The notes below the pieces were generated by a model, which was not told the DNA's origin, did not search any database, and saw only the letters and a list, made by a program, of their open reading frames with translations. This document shows positions 8,030 through 17,700 of a DNA stretch of 64,000 nt, piece after piece. The number at the start of each line of letters is the position of its first letter. The stretch's first letter is position 1. Made by a program: the position numbers and the translations under genes. Origin of the DNA: Solimonas sp. K1W22B-7 (GTDB lineage: Bacteria; Pseudomonadota; Gammaproteobacteria; Nevskiales; Nevskiaceae); contig NZ_CP031704.1 of NCBI RefSeq assembly GCF_003428335.1, forward strand, positions 2,294,001-2,358,000. The letters are read 5' to 3'.

Positions 8030-8518
8030 ATGAAATACGACGAGAAGCTCGACTACGACAAGCCGGTCGACACGGTGCTGCGCATGTATACCGACCGCAG
8101 CTACTTCGAACGCAAGTACAAGGACTCCGGTGCCTGGGATGTCGAGGTGCTGGAGCACGAGAAGAGCGGCAAGCACTTCCGCATCAAGTGCCGCTTCAAC
8201 ATGAAGTCCGACGTGCCGTTGCCGGACTTCGCCAGGAAGTTCATCGGCGAGTCGGTCACCGTGGTGCAGCAGGACGCCTGGGACCTGGACAAGCTGACCG
8301 GCCGCATCGATACCGAGATCAAGGGCGCCCCGGTGAAGGTCTTCACCGAGATGCAGCTCAAGCCCGAGGGGCAAGGCTGCGCCAATCACCTGCGCTGGAA
8401 CGTCAACTGCGGTATCCCGCTGATCGGCGGCAAGCTGGAGAAGGTGCTGGCCGAGGACCTGCAGGCCAAGTCGCGCACCGACTACCAGTCCAGCATCAAG
8501 ATCCTGCGCGACTACTGA
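8030..8518 (+). CDS. DUF2505 family protein
   Basis: This 162-aa soluble protein begins MKYDEKLDYDKPVDTVLRMY. The layout is that of DUF2505, a START/SRPBCC-like fold: a helix with YTDRSYFERK, a strand pattern VEVLEHEKSGKHFRI, LPDFARKFIG, VVQQDAWDLD, and a final GIPLIGGKLEKVLAEDL before the long C-terminal helix. The fold suggests binding of a hydrophobic ligand, but no ligand is known. The DUF2970 membrane protein gene starts 2 bp after its stop, so they are probably co-transcribed. Confidence 0.75.
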   Translation: MKYDEKLDYDKPVDTVLRMYTDRSYFERKYKDSGAWDVEVLEHEKSGKHFRIKCRFNMKSDVPLPDFARKFIGESVTVVQQDAWDLDKLTGRIDTEIKGAPVKVFTEMQLKPEGQGCANHLRWNVNCGIPLIGGKLEKVLAEDLQAKSRTDYQSSIKILRDY

Positions 8519-8520
8519 TC

Positions 8521-8757
8521 ATGGCCACCGATCCGACGCCCGGGCAGCCCCCGGATGAACCGCCGCCCAGCCTCTGGCAGACCATCGCCAGCGTCGCTGC
8601 CTCGTTCTTCGGCGTGCAGAGCTCGAAGAACCGGAAGCGTGACTTTTCCAAGGGCAAGCCGCTGCATTTCATCCTGGTCGCCCTGGGCATGACCGTCGCC
8701 TTCGTCCTGGTGGTCTGGGTCGCGGTGCGCCTGGCGCTGCGCAGCGCCGGCCTCTGA
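8521..8757 (+). CDS. DUF2970 small membrane protein
   Basis: This 78-aa protein has a conserved cytoplasmic segment (TIASVAASFFGVQSSKNRKR then DFSKGKPLHF) followed by one membrane span at about 50-71. The FFGVQS...N..RDF..G.P.HFI signature is that of DUF2970, a proteobacterial family of unknown function often near respiratory-chain genes. The ATG at 8521 lies 2 bp after the DUF2505 stop. A SURF1-like gene follows 121 bp later. Confidence 0.85.
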   Translation: MATDPTPGQPPDEPPPSLWQTIASVAASFFGVQSSKNRKRDFSKGKPLHFILVALGMTVAFVLVVWVAVRLALRSAGL

Positions 8758-8878
8758 ACCTCCGTATGGGCCATCCCCCCGTTTTTACCCGGGGCGGGGC
8801 CTTGCCGCCACCCCTTGTTCCGGCGCAATAATGGGCATAGCGCGCCGTACGAGCGCGCAGCACACATCGGGAGGAGAT

Positions 8879-9748
8879 ATGGCAAGTCACGGCTTGCGCG
8901 TGCTGGCCCTGGGCGTGGTTGCCCTGGGCGTGGCCGCGGGTGGGGCCTGGTACGGGCTTCAGCAGCAGAAACTGGCCCAGGCAGCGTCCGCCGACCTGGC
9001 CCTGTACGAATCGGCACAGACGCGCACCCCCCTGGTCCTGACCAGCCGCGCCGCCGCGGTGGAAGGGCTGGTCGAGCGGGGCAGCGTCGTTGGCAAGCTG
9101 GTGCCGGCGAAACAGTTGCTGGTCCCGCGCCTGCAGGCCGATGGCCGCAAGGGCTATGACCTGTGGCTGGCGCTGGAGTACACGCCCGGCACGGGCGGCA
9201 TGAATGGCTCCGGCGAGTTCGTCATCGTCAACCGCGGATGGATCGCCGAGTCCGAGGTTTCCGACGCCGCGAAGTTCCGCGTGCCGGACAGCGAAGGCGA
9301 GTTTTCCGGCTACTGGGTGCCGCTGCCCCTCAGCGCCGATAACGAGCTGGGTGCCGAAACCTGCCTGGATACCTCCTGGCCCAAGACCCTGAGGACCCCG
9401 AATCCCACTTTCGGCGACATGAAGTGCCTGTTCAACTCGCAGCAGATCGCGCAAGGCCTGCTGATGCTGACCACCGAGCTGGGCGAGGGCGCCGACCGCA
9501 ACTGGACCGGACAGCGTCAGGCGATCGTCAAACGCTACCAGACGATGGTCTACGGCGCCTTCGGCGCTGCCGCGCTAGCGCTGCTGCTGTGGCTGGGGTT
9601 TGCGATCCTGGGTCGTCCGCGACCGGCGGTTGCGGCTCCCGCGCCGGCACCCGCGGCTCCCGCGGCAACGGAGACACCGGCGGAGGAAGCGCCGGCCGGG
9701 GCCAAGCATCATCATCCGCACGCGCCGCTGGGCAAATTACAGCGCTAG
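8879..9748 (+). CDS. SURF1-like membrane protein
   Basis: This 289-aa protein has an N-terminal span (about 6-25), a periplasmic domain with the SURF1 hallmark VIVNRGWI (near 115), a second span (about 222-242), and an Ala/Pro-rich tail ending in a His cluster (KHHHPHAP). SURF1 proteins help assemble cytochrome c oxidase. The His-rich tail could bind haem or copper, which is inference. The gene stands outside any cox operon in this window. GGGAGGAG lies 5-6 nt before the ATG at 8879. Homology is weak outside the VNRGW motif, so a divergent SURF1-fold protein with another role is possible. Confidence 0.65.
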   Translation: MASHGLRVLALGVVALGVAAGGAWYGLQQQKLAQAASADLALYESAQTRTPLVLTSRAAAVEGLVERGSVVGKLVPAKQLLVPRLQADGRKGYDLWLALEYTPGTGGMNGSGEFVIVNRGWIAESEVSDAAKFRVPDSEGEFSGYWVPLPLSADNELGAETCLDTSWPKTLRTPNPTFGDMKCLFNSQQIAQGLLMLTTELGEGADRNWTGQRQAIVKRYQTMVYGAFGAAALALLLWLGFAILGRPRPAVAAPAPAPAAPAATETPAEEAPAGAKHHHPHAPLGKLQR

Positions 9749-9762
9749 GGGTTTGCTGAACG

Positions 9763-9826
9763 GTGGGAGCGGCTTCAGCCGCGATGGGAGCTTGAAGCGC
9801 CCCATCGCGGCTGAAGCCGCTCCCAC
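9763..9826. repeat. REP-like perfect inverted repeat between convergent genes
   Basis: Two 26-bp arms (9763-9788 and 9801-9826) are perfect reverse complements around a 12-bp loop. Each begins GTGGGAGCGGCTTCAGCCGC, a sequence typical of REP-type repeats in Pseudomonas and Xanthomonadales. It lies between the SURF1-like gene (plus) and mutS (minus), where a doublet of REPs can end transcription from both sides. Confidence 0.9.
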
Positions 9827-9841
9827 ATTTCGTTCGGGGTT

Positions 9842-12418
9842 CTACTTCTTCTTCCCGCGCAGCCCCTTGAGCCGGTAGAGCTGTTCCAGCGCCTCGCGCG
9901 GCGTCAGCGCGTCCGGGTCCAGCTGATCCAGCAGGCGGTCGCTGTCGGAGTCCACCACTGCCGCGAACAAAGGCAGCTGCGGCGCGGCCGCGGCAGCCGA
10001 AGGCGGCGGCTCGCGGCCTTCCAGTTCCAGCAGGTGCGTGCGGGCGCTGCGGATCACCGCTGCCGGCACGCCGGCCAGCTGCGCCACCTGCAGGCCGTAG
10101 CTGCGATTCGCCGGCCCGGCCTTGACCTGGTGCAGGAACACCAGGCGCTCGCCCGCCTCGGAGGCATACTCGGCGGCATCCAGGTGGGCATTGGCCACGC
10201 CCGGCAGCTCGTCCGCCAATGCCGTCAGCTCGAAGTAGTGCGTGGCGAACAGCGTAAACGAGCGCAGCTTGCCGGCCAGGTGCTCGGCCACCGCGCGCGC
10301 CAGCGACAGGCCGTCGTAGGTCGAGGTGCCGCGGCCGATTTCGTCCATCAGCACCAGGCTTTGCGCGCTGGCGTTGTGCAGGATGTTGGCGGTTTCGCTC
10401 ATTTCCACCATGAAGGTCGACTGGCCCGAGGCCAGATCGTCGGCGGCGCCGATGCGGGTGAAGATGCGGTCGATCGGCCCCAGGCGCGCCGATTCGGCCG
10501 GCACGTAGCAGCCGGCATGCGCCAGCAGCACGATCAGCGCGGTCTGGCGCATGTAGGTGGACTTGCCGCCCATGTTCGGGCCGGTGATGACCAGCAGGCG
10601 GCGGCTGTCGTCCAGCAGCAGGTCGTTGGGCACGAAGGGCTCGCGCAGCGTCTGCTCCACCACCGGGTGGCGGCCACCGCGGATGTCGAGGCAGGGCGTG
10701 CCGACCAGCTGCGGGCGGCTCAGGTTGAGCGCGCGCGCGCGCTCGGCGTAGCAGGCCAGCACGTCCAGTTCGGCCAGGGCCTGCGCGGCCTGCTGCAGCG
10801 GCCGCAGGCGCTGCGCCAACAGCTCCAGCAGGGCCTCGTACAGTTCCTTTTCGCGTGCCAGCGCGCGGTCGCGCGCCGACAGCACCTGGTCCTCGAATTT
10901 CTTCAGTTCCTCGGTGATGTAGCGCTCGTAGTTGGTCAGCGTCTGGCGGCGCGTGTAGTCGGCGGGAATCTTCGCCGCATGGGTCTTGCCGACCTCGATG
11001 TAGTAGCCGTGCACGCGGTTGTAGCCGACCTTCAGCGCGTCGATGCCGGTGCGGGCGCGCTCGCGCTGCTCCAGGTCCACCAGGAATCCGTCCGCGTTCT
11101 CCGACAGCCGGCGCAGGTGGTCCAGGGTTTCGTCGTGGCCGCTGCGGAACACACCGCCGTCGCGCGCCAGCAGCGGCGGAGTGTCGGACAGGGCGCCGGC
11201 CAGCAGGGCCGCCGTGGCGCTGTGGTCGCCGAGTTCGCGACGCAGGTTCTCGATCAGCGGCGCTTCCAGCGTGCCCAGCGCGGCCAGGATCGCGGGCAGC
11301 GCATGCAGGCTGTTGGACAGGCCCAGCAGGTCGCGCGGTCGCGCCGAGCGCAGCGCGATGCGCGCCAGGATACGCTCGATGTCGACGATGTCGCGCAATG
11401 CCTCGCGCAGGCCGCGGTCCGCGGAATCGTCCAGCAGGCTGGCCACGGCGGCGTACCGGGCCTCCAGCTGCGCATGGTCGCGCAGCGGCCGCGTCAGCCA
11501 GCGGTGCAGGGCGCGTGCGCCCATCGGCGTCACGCAGCTGTCGAGCACGCTGATCAGGGTGTAGTCGTGCTGGCCCGACAGCGAACGGTCGATCTCCAGG
11601 TTGCGCCGCGAGGTGGCGTCCAGGATCAGGGCCTCGCCGGCAGTCTCGGTGCGCAGGCCCGCGACATGCGGCAGCGCGGCCTTCTGCGTTTCCTGCACGT
11701 ACTGCAGCAGCGCGCCGGCGGCGGCGATCGCTGCGGGCAACTCCTCGCAGCCGTAGCCGCGCAGGTCGCGCGTGGTGAACTGCGCGGTCAGCAGCCGGTA
11801 GGCCGAGCCCGCGTCGAAGTGCCAGACCGGCCGCAGCCGCGCCGGGAAACCGCCCCAGTCGGCGCTGCCGCCATCGGCCGCCAGCAGTTCGCTGGGACGC
11901 AGGCGCTGCAGTTCCGACAGCAGGTCGGCGCGGCGCTCGGTCTGCAGCACGGAGAAGCGCCCGGTCGAGAGTTCCAGCCAGGCCAGGCCGTAGCTGCCCT
12001 TGAATTCCGACACCGAGGCCAGCAGCGTCTGCGTGCGCGCATCCAGCAGCGCCTCGTCGGTGGCGGTGCCGGGGGTCACGACACGCACGACTTCGCGGCG
12101 TACGGGACCCTTCTCTGCGCCCACTTCGCCGACCTGCTCGGCGATCACCGCCGACTCGCCGGCCTTGATCAGGCGCGCCAGGTACTGCTCCACCGCATGA
12201 TGCGGCACGCCGGCCATGATCACCGGCGCGCCGCCGGACTCGCCACGCTGCGTCAGCGTGATGTTGAGCAGCTTCGCCGCCTTGCGCGCGTCGTCGTAGA
12301 ACAGTTCGTAGAAGTCGCCCATGCGCAGCAGCACGAGCGTGTCGGGATACTGCGCCTTGATGCCGAAGAACTGCTGCATCAGGGGCGTGTGTTCGCTATA
12401 GGGCGTAGCGGCGGTCAT
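9842..12418 (-). CDS. mutS: DNA mismatch repair protein MutS
   Basis: This 858-aa protein has the full MutS architecture. The N-terminal mismatch-binding domain carries [11 protein letters not shown] (the F-x-E mismatch motif), followed by connector, lever and clamp domains. The ABC-type ATPase has the Walker A motif [14 protein letters not shown], the segment [11 protein letters not shown], and the Walker B region [13 protein letters not shown]. Length matches E. coli MutS (853 aa). It recognises mismatches and recruits MutL. The ATG at 12418 overlaps the TGA of the upstream permease gene (ATGA), so it appears translationally coupled to a metal permease, which is not a usual mutS neighbour. 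Confidence 0.97.
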   Translation of the reverse strand: MTAATPYSEHTPLMQQFFGIKAQYPDTLVLLRMGDFYELFYDDARKAAKLLNITLTQRGESGGAPVIMAGVPHHAVEQYLARLIKAGESAVIAEQVGEVGAEKGPVRREVVRVVTPGTATDEALLDARTQTLLASVSEFKGSYGLAWLELSTGRFSVLQTERRADLLSELQRLRPSELLAADGGSADWGGFPARLRPVWHFDAGSAYRLLTAQFTTRDLRGYGCEELPAAIAAAGALLQYVQETQKAALPHVAGLRTETAGEALILDATSRRNLEIDRSLSGQHDYTLISVLDSCVTPMGARALHRWLTRPLRDHAQLEARYAAVASLLDDSADRGLREALRDIVDIERILARIALRSARPRDLLGLSNSLHALPAILAALGTLEAPLIENLRRELGDHSATAALLAGALSDTPPLLARDGGVFRSGHDETLDHLRRLSENADGFLVDLEQRERARTGIDALKVGYNRVHGYYIEVGKTHAAKIPADYTRRQTLTNYERYITEELKKFEDQVLSARDRALAREKELYEALLELLAQRLRPLQQAAQALAELDVLACYAERARALNLSRPQLVGTPCLDIRGGRHPVVEQTLREPFVPNDLLLDDSRRLLVITGPNMGGKSTYMRQTALIVLLAHAGCYVPAESARLGPIDRIFTRIGAADDLASGQSTFMVEMSETANILHNASAQSLVLMDEIGRGTSTYDGLSLARAVAEHLAGKLRSFTLFATHYFELTALADELPGVANAHLDAAEYASEAGERLVFLHQVKAGPANRSYGLQVAQLAGVPAAVIRSARTHLLELEGREPPPSAAAAAPQLPLFAAVVDSDSDRLLDQLDPDALTPREALEQLYRLKGLRGKKK

Positions 12419-14163
12419 GTGCGCGAAGACTCGAACAGGTCGGCCATCCAGCCGCGGCCGCCGCGGCGCAGCAGCGAGGCGCCGTAGAGCAGCACCAGCA
12501 GCAGCAGGCTGGCCTGTTGCAGCAGGCCGCCGCCGTGGACGTGGAGGTCGGGGATCGTGGTCTTGAGCGGCGGCAGGAACAGGTTCACCGCCAGGCCGAT
12601 CGTTACCGCGCCGACGGCGGTGATCACGGCGAAGGCCAGGGCATGGCGGCGATCATGCAGCTTCGCCAGCACGCCGAAGGTGGCGACATTGGTGGCCGGC
12701 CCGGTGAGCAGGAAGGCGATGGCGGCGCCGGGCGAGACGCCGGCGGCGATCAGCACCGCCACCAGCGGCGTGGCCGCCGCCGAGCAGACATACATCGGCA
12801 TGCCCAGCAGGGCGAACACCAGTACCTCCACGCCATCGGGCAACTGTGCCCACAGCACGGACTCGGCATAGGGCACGAGGAAGGCCGCCAGGGCGACGCC
12901 GGCAATGATCCAGGCGGCGGTGTCGTCGACCAGGTCGACCAGGCCGCTGCGCAGCGCGCGCCGCAGCCGGGGCTGCTGCGTCGGCGCAGGAGCATGATGA
13001 CCGCCGCAGCAGCTGGGCGCGGCCGGGACAGCCGTCGTGGTGGCCGGCAGCAGGCGTGCCAGTGTGTAGCCGATGAAGGCGGCGAGCAGCGCCGCGCAGC
13101 CGACGCGCAGCAGCGTCGCCTCCCAGCCCAGCAGCGGCAGCGACACGAACAGCGCGGTCAGGCCCACCTCGGGGGTGGCGATGAGAAAGGCCGTGGCCGC
13201 CGCCAGCGGTACGCCGCGCTTGATCAGCGACTGGTACAGCGGCAGCACGCCGCAGGAGCAGATCGGCAGCGGCAGGCCCAGCGCCATGCCGCGCAGCGCT
13301 TGCGAGCCAGGTCCGCCGCGCGACAGCCAGCGCAGCCAGCGATCCGGCAGCTCGCCGGTAATGAAACCGCCGATCAGGTAGGCCAGCAGCAGGGCCGGCG
13401 CCGATTCCAGGGCCAGCGCGAGGAAGCGTTCTCCGAAGCCGGAGTGACCGGCCTCATGCGCGTGGGCGCCGCCGATCAGCAGCAGCGCCGCCAGCGCGGC
13501 CAGGTTGCCCAGGCCTTCGTAGGGCGGCCGGGAGGCTTGTTCGGCGGCATGGTCGTCCAGGTGCGGGCGGCCGAACACCACGTGCAGGATCGAGCCGGCG
13601 ACCAGGGCCTGGAACCAGGCGCCGGCCTGCAGGCCGAGCACCGCGTTCAGCTCGATGCCGTAGTGGTAGCCGGCCAGCGTGCCCAGGCACATCGCCGCGA
13701 TCGCCAGCGAGGGCAGCAGGGCGCCGAACACCGGTGCCATCAGCCACCACACGACCAGGCCCACCGGGATGCTGTGGATCGCCACCGCCAGGGCCAGCGC
13801 ATCGTGGCGGTGCAGGCTTTCCTCGCCCAGCGGCGACAGGGCGGCGCCGTCGGCCATGCTGTGCAGCACCAGCCCCAGGATCGCCAGCGCCAGCGCCGCG
13901 ATGTGGGCGCCGCGGCGGGCGCGGCTCAGCAGATGCTCGAACAGGGTAGGGCCGAGCAGGCCCAGCAGCAGGAAGGCACCGCTCCACAGGCCACCGTCGA
14001 CGAAGGCCCCGGGCACCACCTCCAGCAGCACCAGGCCGGCGATGCTGACCAGCACGAAACCATCGAGGAAGGCCAGCAGCGCCGGGCGCCGGTGCGCCAC
14101 CGCGTAGATCAGCGGACCGGACAGCAGCGCGGCGAGCGTGGCGAGGAGCAGCGCGAGATGCAT
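12415..14163 (-). CDS. ZIP-like domain fused to DUF318-type metal permease
   Basis: This 582-aa protein has about 14-16 membrane spans in two parts. Residues 1-200 resemble the ZIP divalent-metal transporter fold: two spans carry [10 protein letters not shown] (H101, D105) and AIHSIPVGL (H130), like the HNxxDG and HEIPHE motifs of ZIP proteins. Residues 245-582 resemble the YraQ/DUF318 permease family (SO_0444-type Cu/Zn efflux), with [12 protein letters not shown] (C302, C304), a loop CCGGHH (385-390) and MPMYVCS. The natural call is a zinc or copper exporter with a built-in metal-binding domain. Direction and substrate are inference. Cotranscribed with mutS through a 4-bp overlap. Confidence 0.75.
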   Translation of the reverse strand: MHLALLLATLAALLSGPLIYAVAHRRPALLAFLDGFVLVSIAGLVLLEVVPGAFVDGGLWSGAFLLLGLLGPTLFEHLLSRARRGAHIAALALAILGLVLHSMADGAALSPLGEESLHRHDALALAVAIHSIPVGLVVWWLMAPVFGALLPSLAIAAMCLGTLAGYHYGIELNAVLGLQAGAWFQALVAGSILHVVFGRPHLDDHAAEQASRPPYEGLGNLAALAALLLIGGAHAHEAGHSGFGERFLALALESAPALLLAYLIGGFITGELPDRWLRWLSRGGPGSQALRGMALGLPLPICSCGVLPLYQSLIKRGVPLAAATAFLIATPEVGLTALFVSLPLLGWEATLLRVGCAALLAAFIGYTLARLLPATTTAVPAAPSCCGGHHAPAPTQQPRLRRALRSGLVDLVDDTAAWIIAGVALAAFLVPYAESVLWAQLPDGVEVLVFALLGMPMYVCSAAATPLVAVLIAAGVSPGAAIAFLLTGPATNVATFGVLAKLHDRRHALAFAVITAVGAVTIGLAVNLFLPPLKTTIPDLHVHGGGLLQQASLLLLVLLYGASLLRRGGRGWMADLFESSRT

Positions 14164-14246
14164 GAAAAGGGAGTTATGCCACGAAAAAGGGTTAACAGAA
14201 GGGGGGCATTATCCCATAGCATTCGGACAGCAATGGAGGGCAGCGA

Positions 14247-14747
14247 ATGAAAGCAGCATGGATACTGCTGGGGGTAGTCGCCGCGGCCGGCGCCGGCTAT
14301 GGCGTCTGGCAGATGCAGCAGGACGACTTCGACTATGAAGCGGCCTTCGAGAAGCCCGAGGGCGCGGAACTGCCCCAGGCCCCGGGCGTGATCCTGCGCG
14401 TGCCGGAGCTGGCCGGCCGCAGCCCCGACGAGGTGACGCAGAAGCTGGGCCGCCCGCAGGACTGCGAGGACTCCCTCTACAGCCGCCGCTGCCGCTATCC
14501 CGACGCCCGCGCCAGCGTGCTGTTCATCGACGGCAAGGCCAGCTGGTTCACCGCCGACTTCGCTGACTCCGGCTACCCCCTGCAGGCCGAGACCCTGGCC
14601 GCCCTGGGCCTGCCCGAGGGCAAGCCGCAGCAGGTGGGCAAGCGCGAACTGGTCTGGACCGGCATCGCCGGCTACCAGGAAATCCACCTCTACGGCGACA
14701 GCCAGGGAATCGTGACGCATGCGCTCATCAAGACTGCTGCTCGCTAG
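14247..14747 (+). CDS. Membrane-anchored protein of unknown function before A2M
   Basis: This 166-aa protein has one N-terminal membrane anchor (about 3-22) followed by an exported domain with a Cys pair (QDCEDSLYSRRCRYPD) that could form a disulfide. No family is recognised. GGAGGGCAGCGA precedes the ATG at 14247. Its end overlaps the alpha-2-macroglobulin gene by 29 bp, so it heads an operon with that gene, the DUF695-RraB gene and pbpC. A periplasmic accessory role for the A2M is a guess from position. Confidence 0.7.
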   Translation: MKAAWILLGVVAAAGAGYGVWQMQQDDFDYEAAFEKPEGAELPQAPGVILRVPELAGRSPDEVTQKLGRPQDCEDSLYSRRCRYPDARASVLFIDGKASWFTADFADSGYPLQAETLAALGLPEGKPQQVGKRELVWTGIAGYQEIHLYGDSQGIVTHALIKTAAR

Positions 14748-17700
14748 CCTGGCCCTGCTGGCCAGCTCTGCCGCGCAGGCGGAAGCGCTGGGCATCGTCC
14801 GCGTCACGCCCGAGGGCGACGACGTCAAGGACACGCGCCAGATCGTCATCGCCTTCGACCGCGCCGTGGTGCCGCTGGGCCGCATGGAGCGCGAAGCCTC
14901 CGAGGTGCCGGTGACACTGGACCCGGCGATCCGCTGCGACTGGCGCTGGCTCGATCCCTCGACCCTGGCCTGCAACCTGCCCAGCGACGAAAAGCTGCGC
15001 CTGGCTTCGCGCTACACGGTCGAGATCCGCCCGGAGTTCGTCACCGAGCAAGGAGAGAAGCTGGAGCGCGGCCAGACCACCCGCTTCGTCACCGAGCGGG
15101 CGCAGCTGCGCTACACCCGCGTGGCCGACTGGGAAGGCCCCGGCCAGCCGGTGGTCTACGCCCGCTTCACCCAGCCGGTGACGGCGGCCTCGGTTGCCGC
15201 CGCCCTGCGCATCGGCGGTACCGCGGTACAGGCGCAGGCAGACCCGGACGATCGCGAGATGCCGTTCTGGACGCCGCGCGGCGAAGCCCGCGAGCAGTGG
15301 CTGCTGCGCCCGGTGCGAGCCTTGCCGCTGGATACGGCGCAGCGCCTGTGGCTGTCGCCGGGCCTGGAGTCGATCTACGGCACCGAGACCGGCATCGAGG
15401 ACCGCGAGGCCGAGAACCTGCACACCTTCCCGGAGCTGCGCCTGCTCGGCATCAGCTGCCTGCGCAATGCCGCGCCCGGCAGCGAGCCCCAATGGGGCAT
15501 CGTGCACGAGGGCCAGAGCTGCGATCCGCTGGGCGGCGCGGCCCTGAGCTTCAGCGCGCCGGTGCGCACCGCCGAGGTCAAGGACCGCCTGACGCTGGAG
15601 CCCGATCCGCGCAAGGCCTTCAAGAAGGACTACGACCCCTGGGCCAATGGCGGCGACGAGGGCGGCAGCATCGGCGGCCACTCGCGCGAGTCCAGCTACT
15701 CCGTGTCGCTGCCCTTCAATTTCATCGGTGGCAGCAGCTACCGCGGCGCCCTGGCCGCAGGCCTGCGCGATGTCTTCGGCCGCGAACTGAAGGCGCGCGA
15801 CTTTGCCTTCCGCACCGGCGACCGCACGCCGCGCATGGTGTTCGAGCACGAGCGCGCGGTGATCGAGTCCGGCATCGACTCGGAAGTCCCGGCGATCGTC
15901 ACCAACCTCGGCAGCATCGACGCGCGCTTCAGCCGCCTGACCGCCGCCGGCCTGCAGAAGGACCAGCAGCACCGCGTGCCGGTGCAGCCGGTGCGCAACA
16001 TCGCCTTCGCCATGCCGCTGGACGTGCGCGGCATGATCGGCGCCTCCTCCGGCGCGGTCAGCGGCAGCATCGTCACCACGCCGTCCACCTCCAGCGAACC
16101 GCAGCGCTTCTTCGCCGAGGTCACGCCCTGGCAGGTGCATGCCAAGCTGGGCAATTCCAACCTGCTGGTCTGGGTCACCGACATGGCCAGCGGCAAGCCG
16201 GTGTCCAAGGCCAAGGTCAGCGTGCTGCTGGGCTTTGGCGGCGACAGCAAGGCCGAGGCGGTGACCGACAGCAACGGCCTGGCCGAACTGCCGGGCACGG
16301 CGGTGCTGGACCCCGAACTGAAGAACGCCGGCTGGCGGCCCGATCCGGGCCTGATGGTGCGCGTGGCGAAGGACCAGGACCTGGCGCTGCTGCCGCTGGA
16401 GTACGAGTTCCAGGTCGACGTCTACCGCGCCTCGCGCAACCAGTTCTCCGAGTGGCGACGGCCGAAGCATGGTCACCTGCGCTCCTGGGGCACGACCGCG
16501 CAGGGTGTCTACCGCGCCGGCGAGACGGTGCAGTACAAGATCTACGTGCGCGACGAGGCCGGCCGCTCGCTGGCCGCGGCGCCCAAGTCCGGTTACACGC
16601 TGAAGGTCTACGACCCCACCGGCAACGCCGTGCTGGAGCAGGCCAAGCTCTCGCTGTCCGACTTCGGCGCGCTGTCCGGCGACCTGAAGCTGGGCGAGCG
16701 CGCCGCGGTGGGGTGGTACCGCTTCGAGCTGACGCCGGACTTCGCCAAGGACGATCCGCTGGAGCCGCTGCGCGTGCTGGTCAGCGACTTCACCCCGGCG
16801 CCGTTCCGTGTCGGCGCCGAGCTGCGCGCGCATGAAGCAAAACCCGGCGACGAAGTGGAGGCCGTGCTGGCCGCGCGGCTGCATGGCGGCGGGCCTTTCT
16901 CCGGCGCCCCCGCGCGCATGGTGGTGCGCGTCGATGCCGCGCCCTTCACCTCGAAGGACCCGGTGGCGATGCAGTATGAATTCGCCAGCTACGAGGCGCG
17001 TGCCGCCGAGCCGCTGCTCGACACCGAGACGCAGCTCGACGCGCAGGGCCAGTTCGCACAGAAGCTCAAGCTGCCGCAGATCGACACGCCCTATGGGCGT
17101 CTGCTGTTCGACGCCACCGTGCAGGACGATCGCGGCAAGGGCATCGGTGCCCAGGCCACTGTGCCGTACTACGGCCGCGACCGCTATGCCGGCGTGCGCT
17201 GGGACGGCTGGATGCTGCAGCAGGGCAAGGAGGCTTCGGTCGGCACGATCGTGGTCGGCAGCGACGGCAAGCCGGTCAAGGGCCAGCCGTACTACGTCAA
17301 GGTCGACCGGCAGGAGACCAAGGGCGCGCGCGTCAAGGGCGCGGGCAATGCCTACATCACGCGCTATGTGCAGAGCTGGAAGCGTGTCGGTACCTGCAAG
17401 GGCCGTTCGAAGGCGGAGGGCGTGGCCTGCGCGTTCACGCCGGATGCCAGCGGCGAGTTCCGCATCACCGTGATGACGCAGGATACCCAGGGCCGCCTGC
17501 ACGAATCCTCCACCTGGGTCTACGCCCAGGGTTCCGACGAAGTGCTGTGGGAGGACACGCCGGACTACAGCCTGGAACTGCGCGCCGACCGCTACGAGTA
17601 CAAGGACGGCGACACCGCGAAGCTGATGGTGAAGAACCCGTACCCCGGCGCCCGCGCGCTGGTGACGGTGGAGCGCTACGGCGTGCTGGATCGCTGGGTG

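Noticed and set aside
10034-12487. Long plus-strand frame opposite mutS
   Set aside because: MutS is certain on the minus strand; the opposite frame is Gln/Arg/Ala-rich with no domain.
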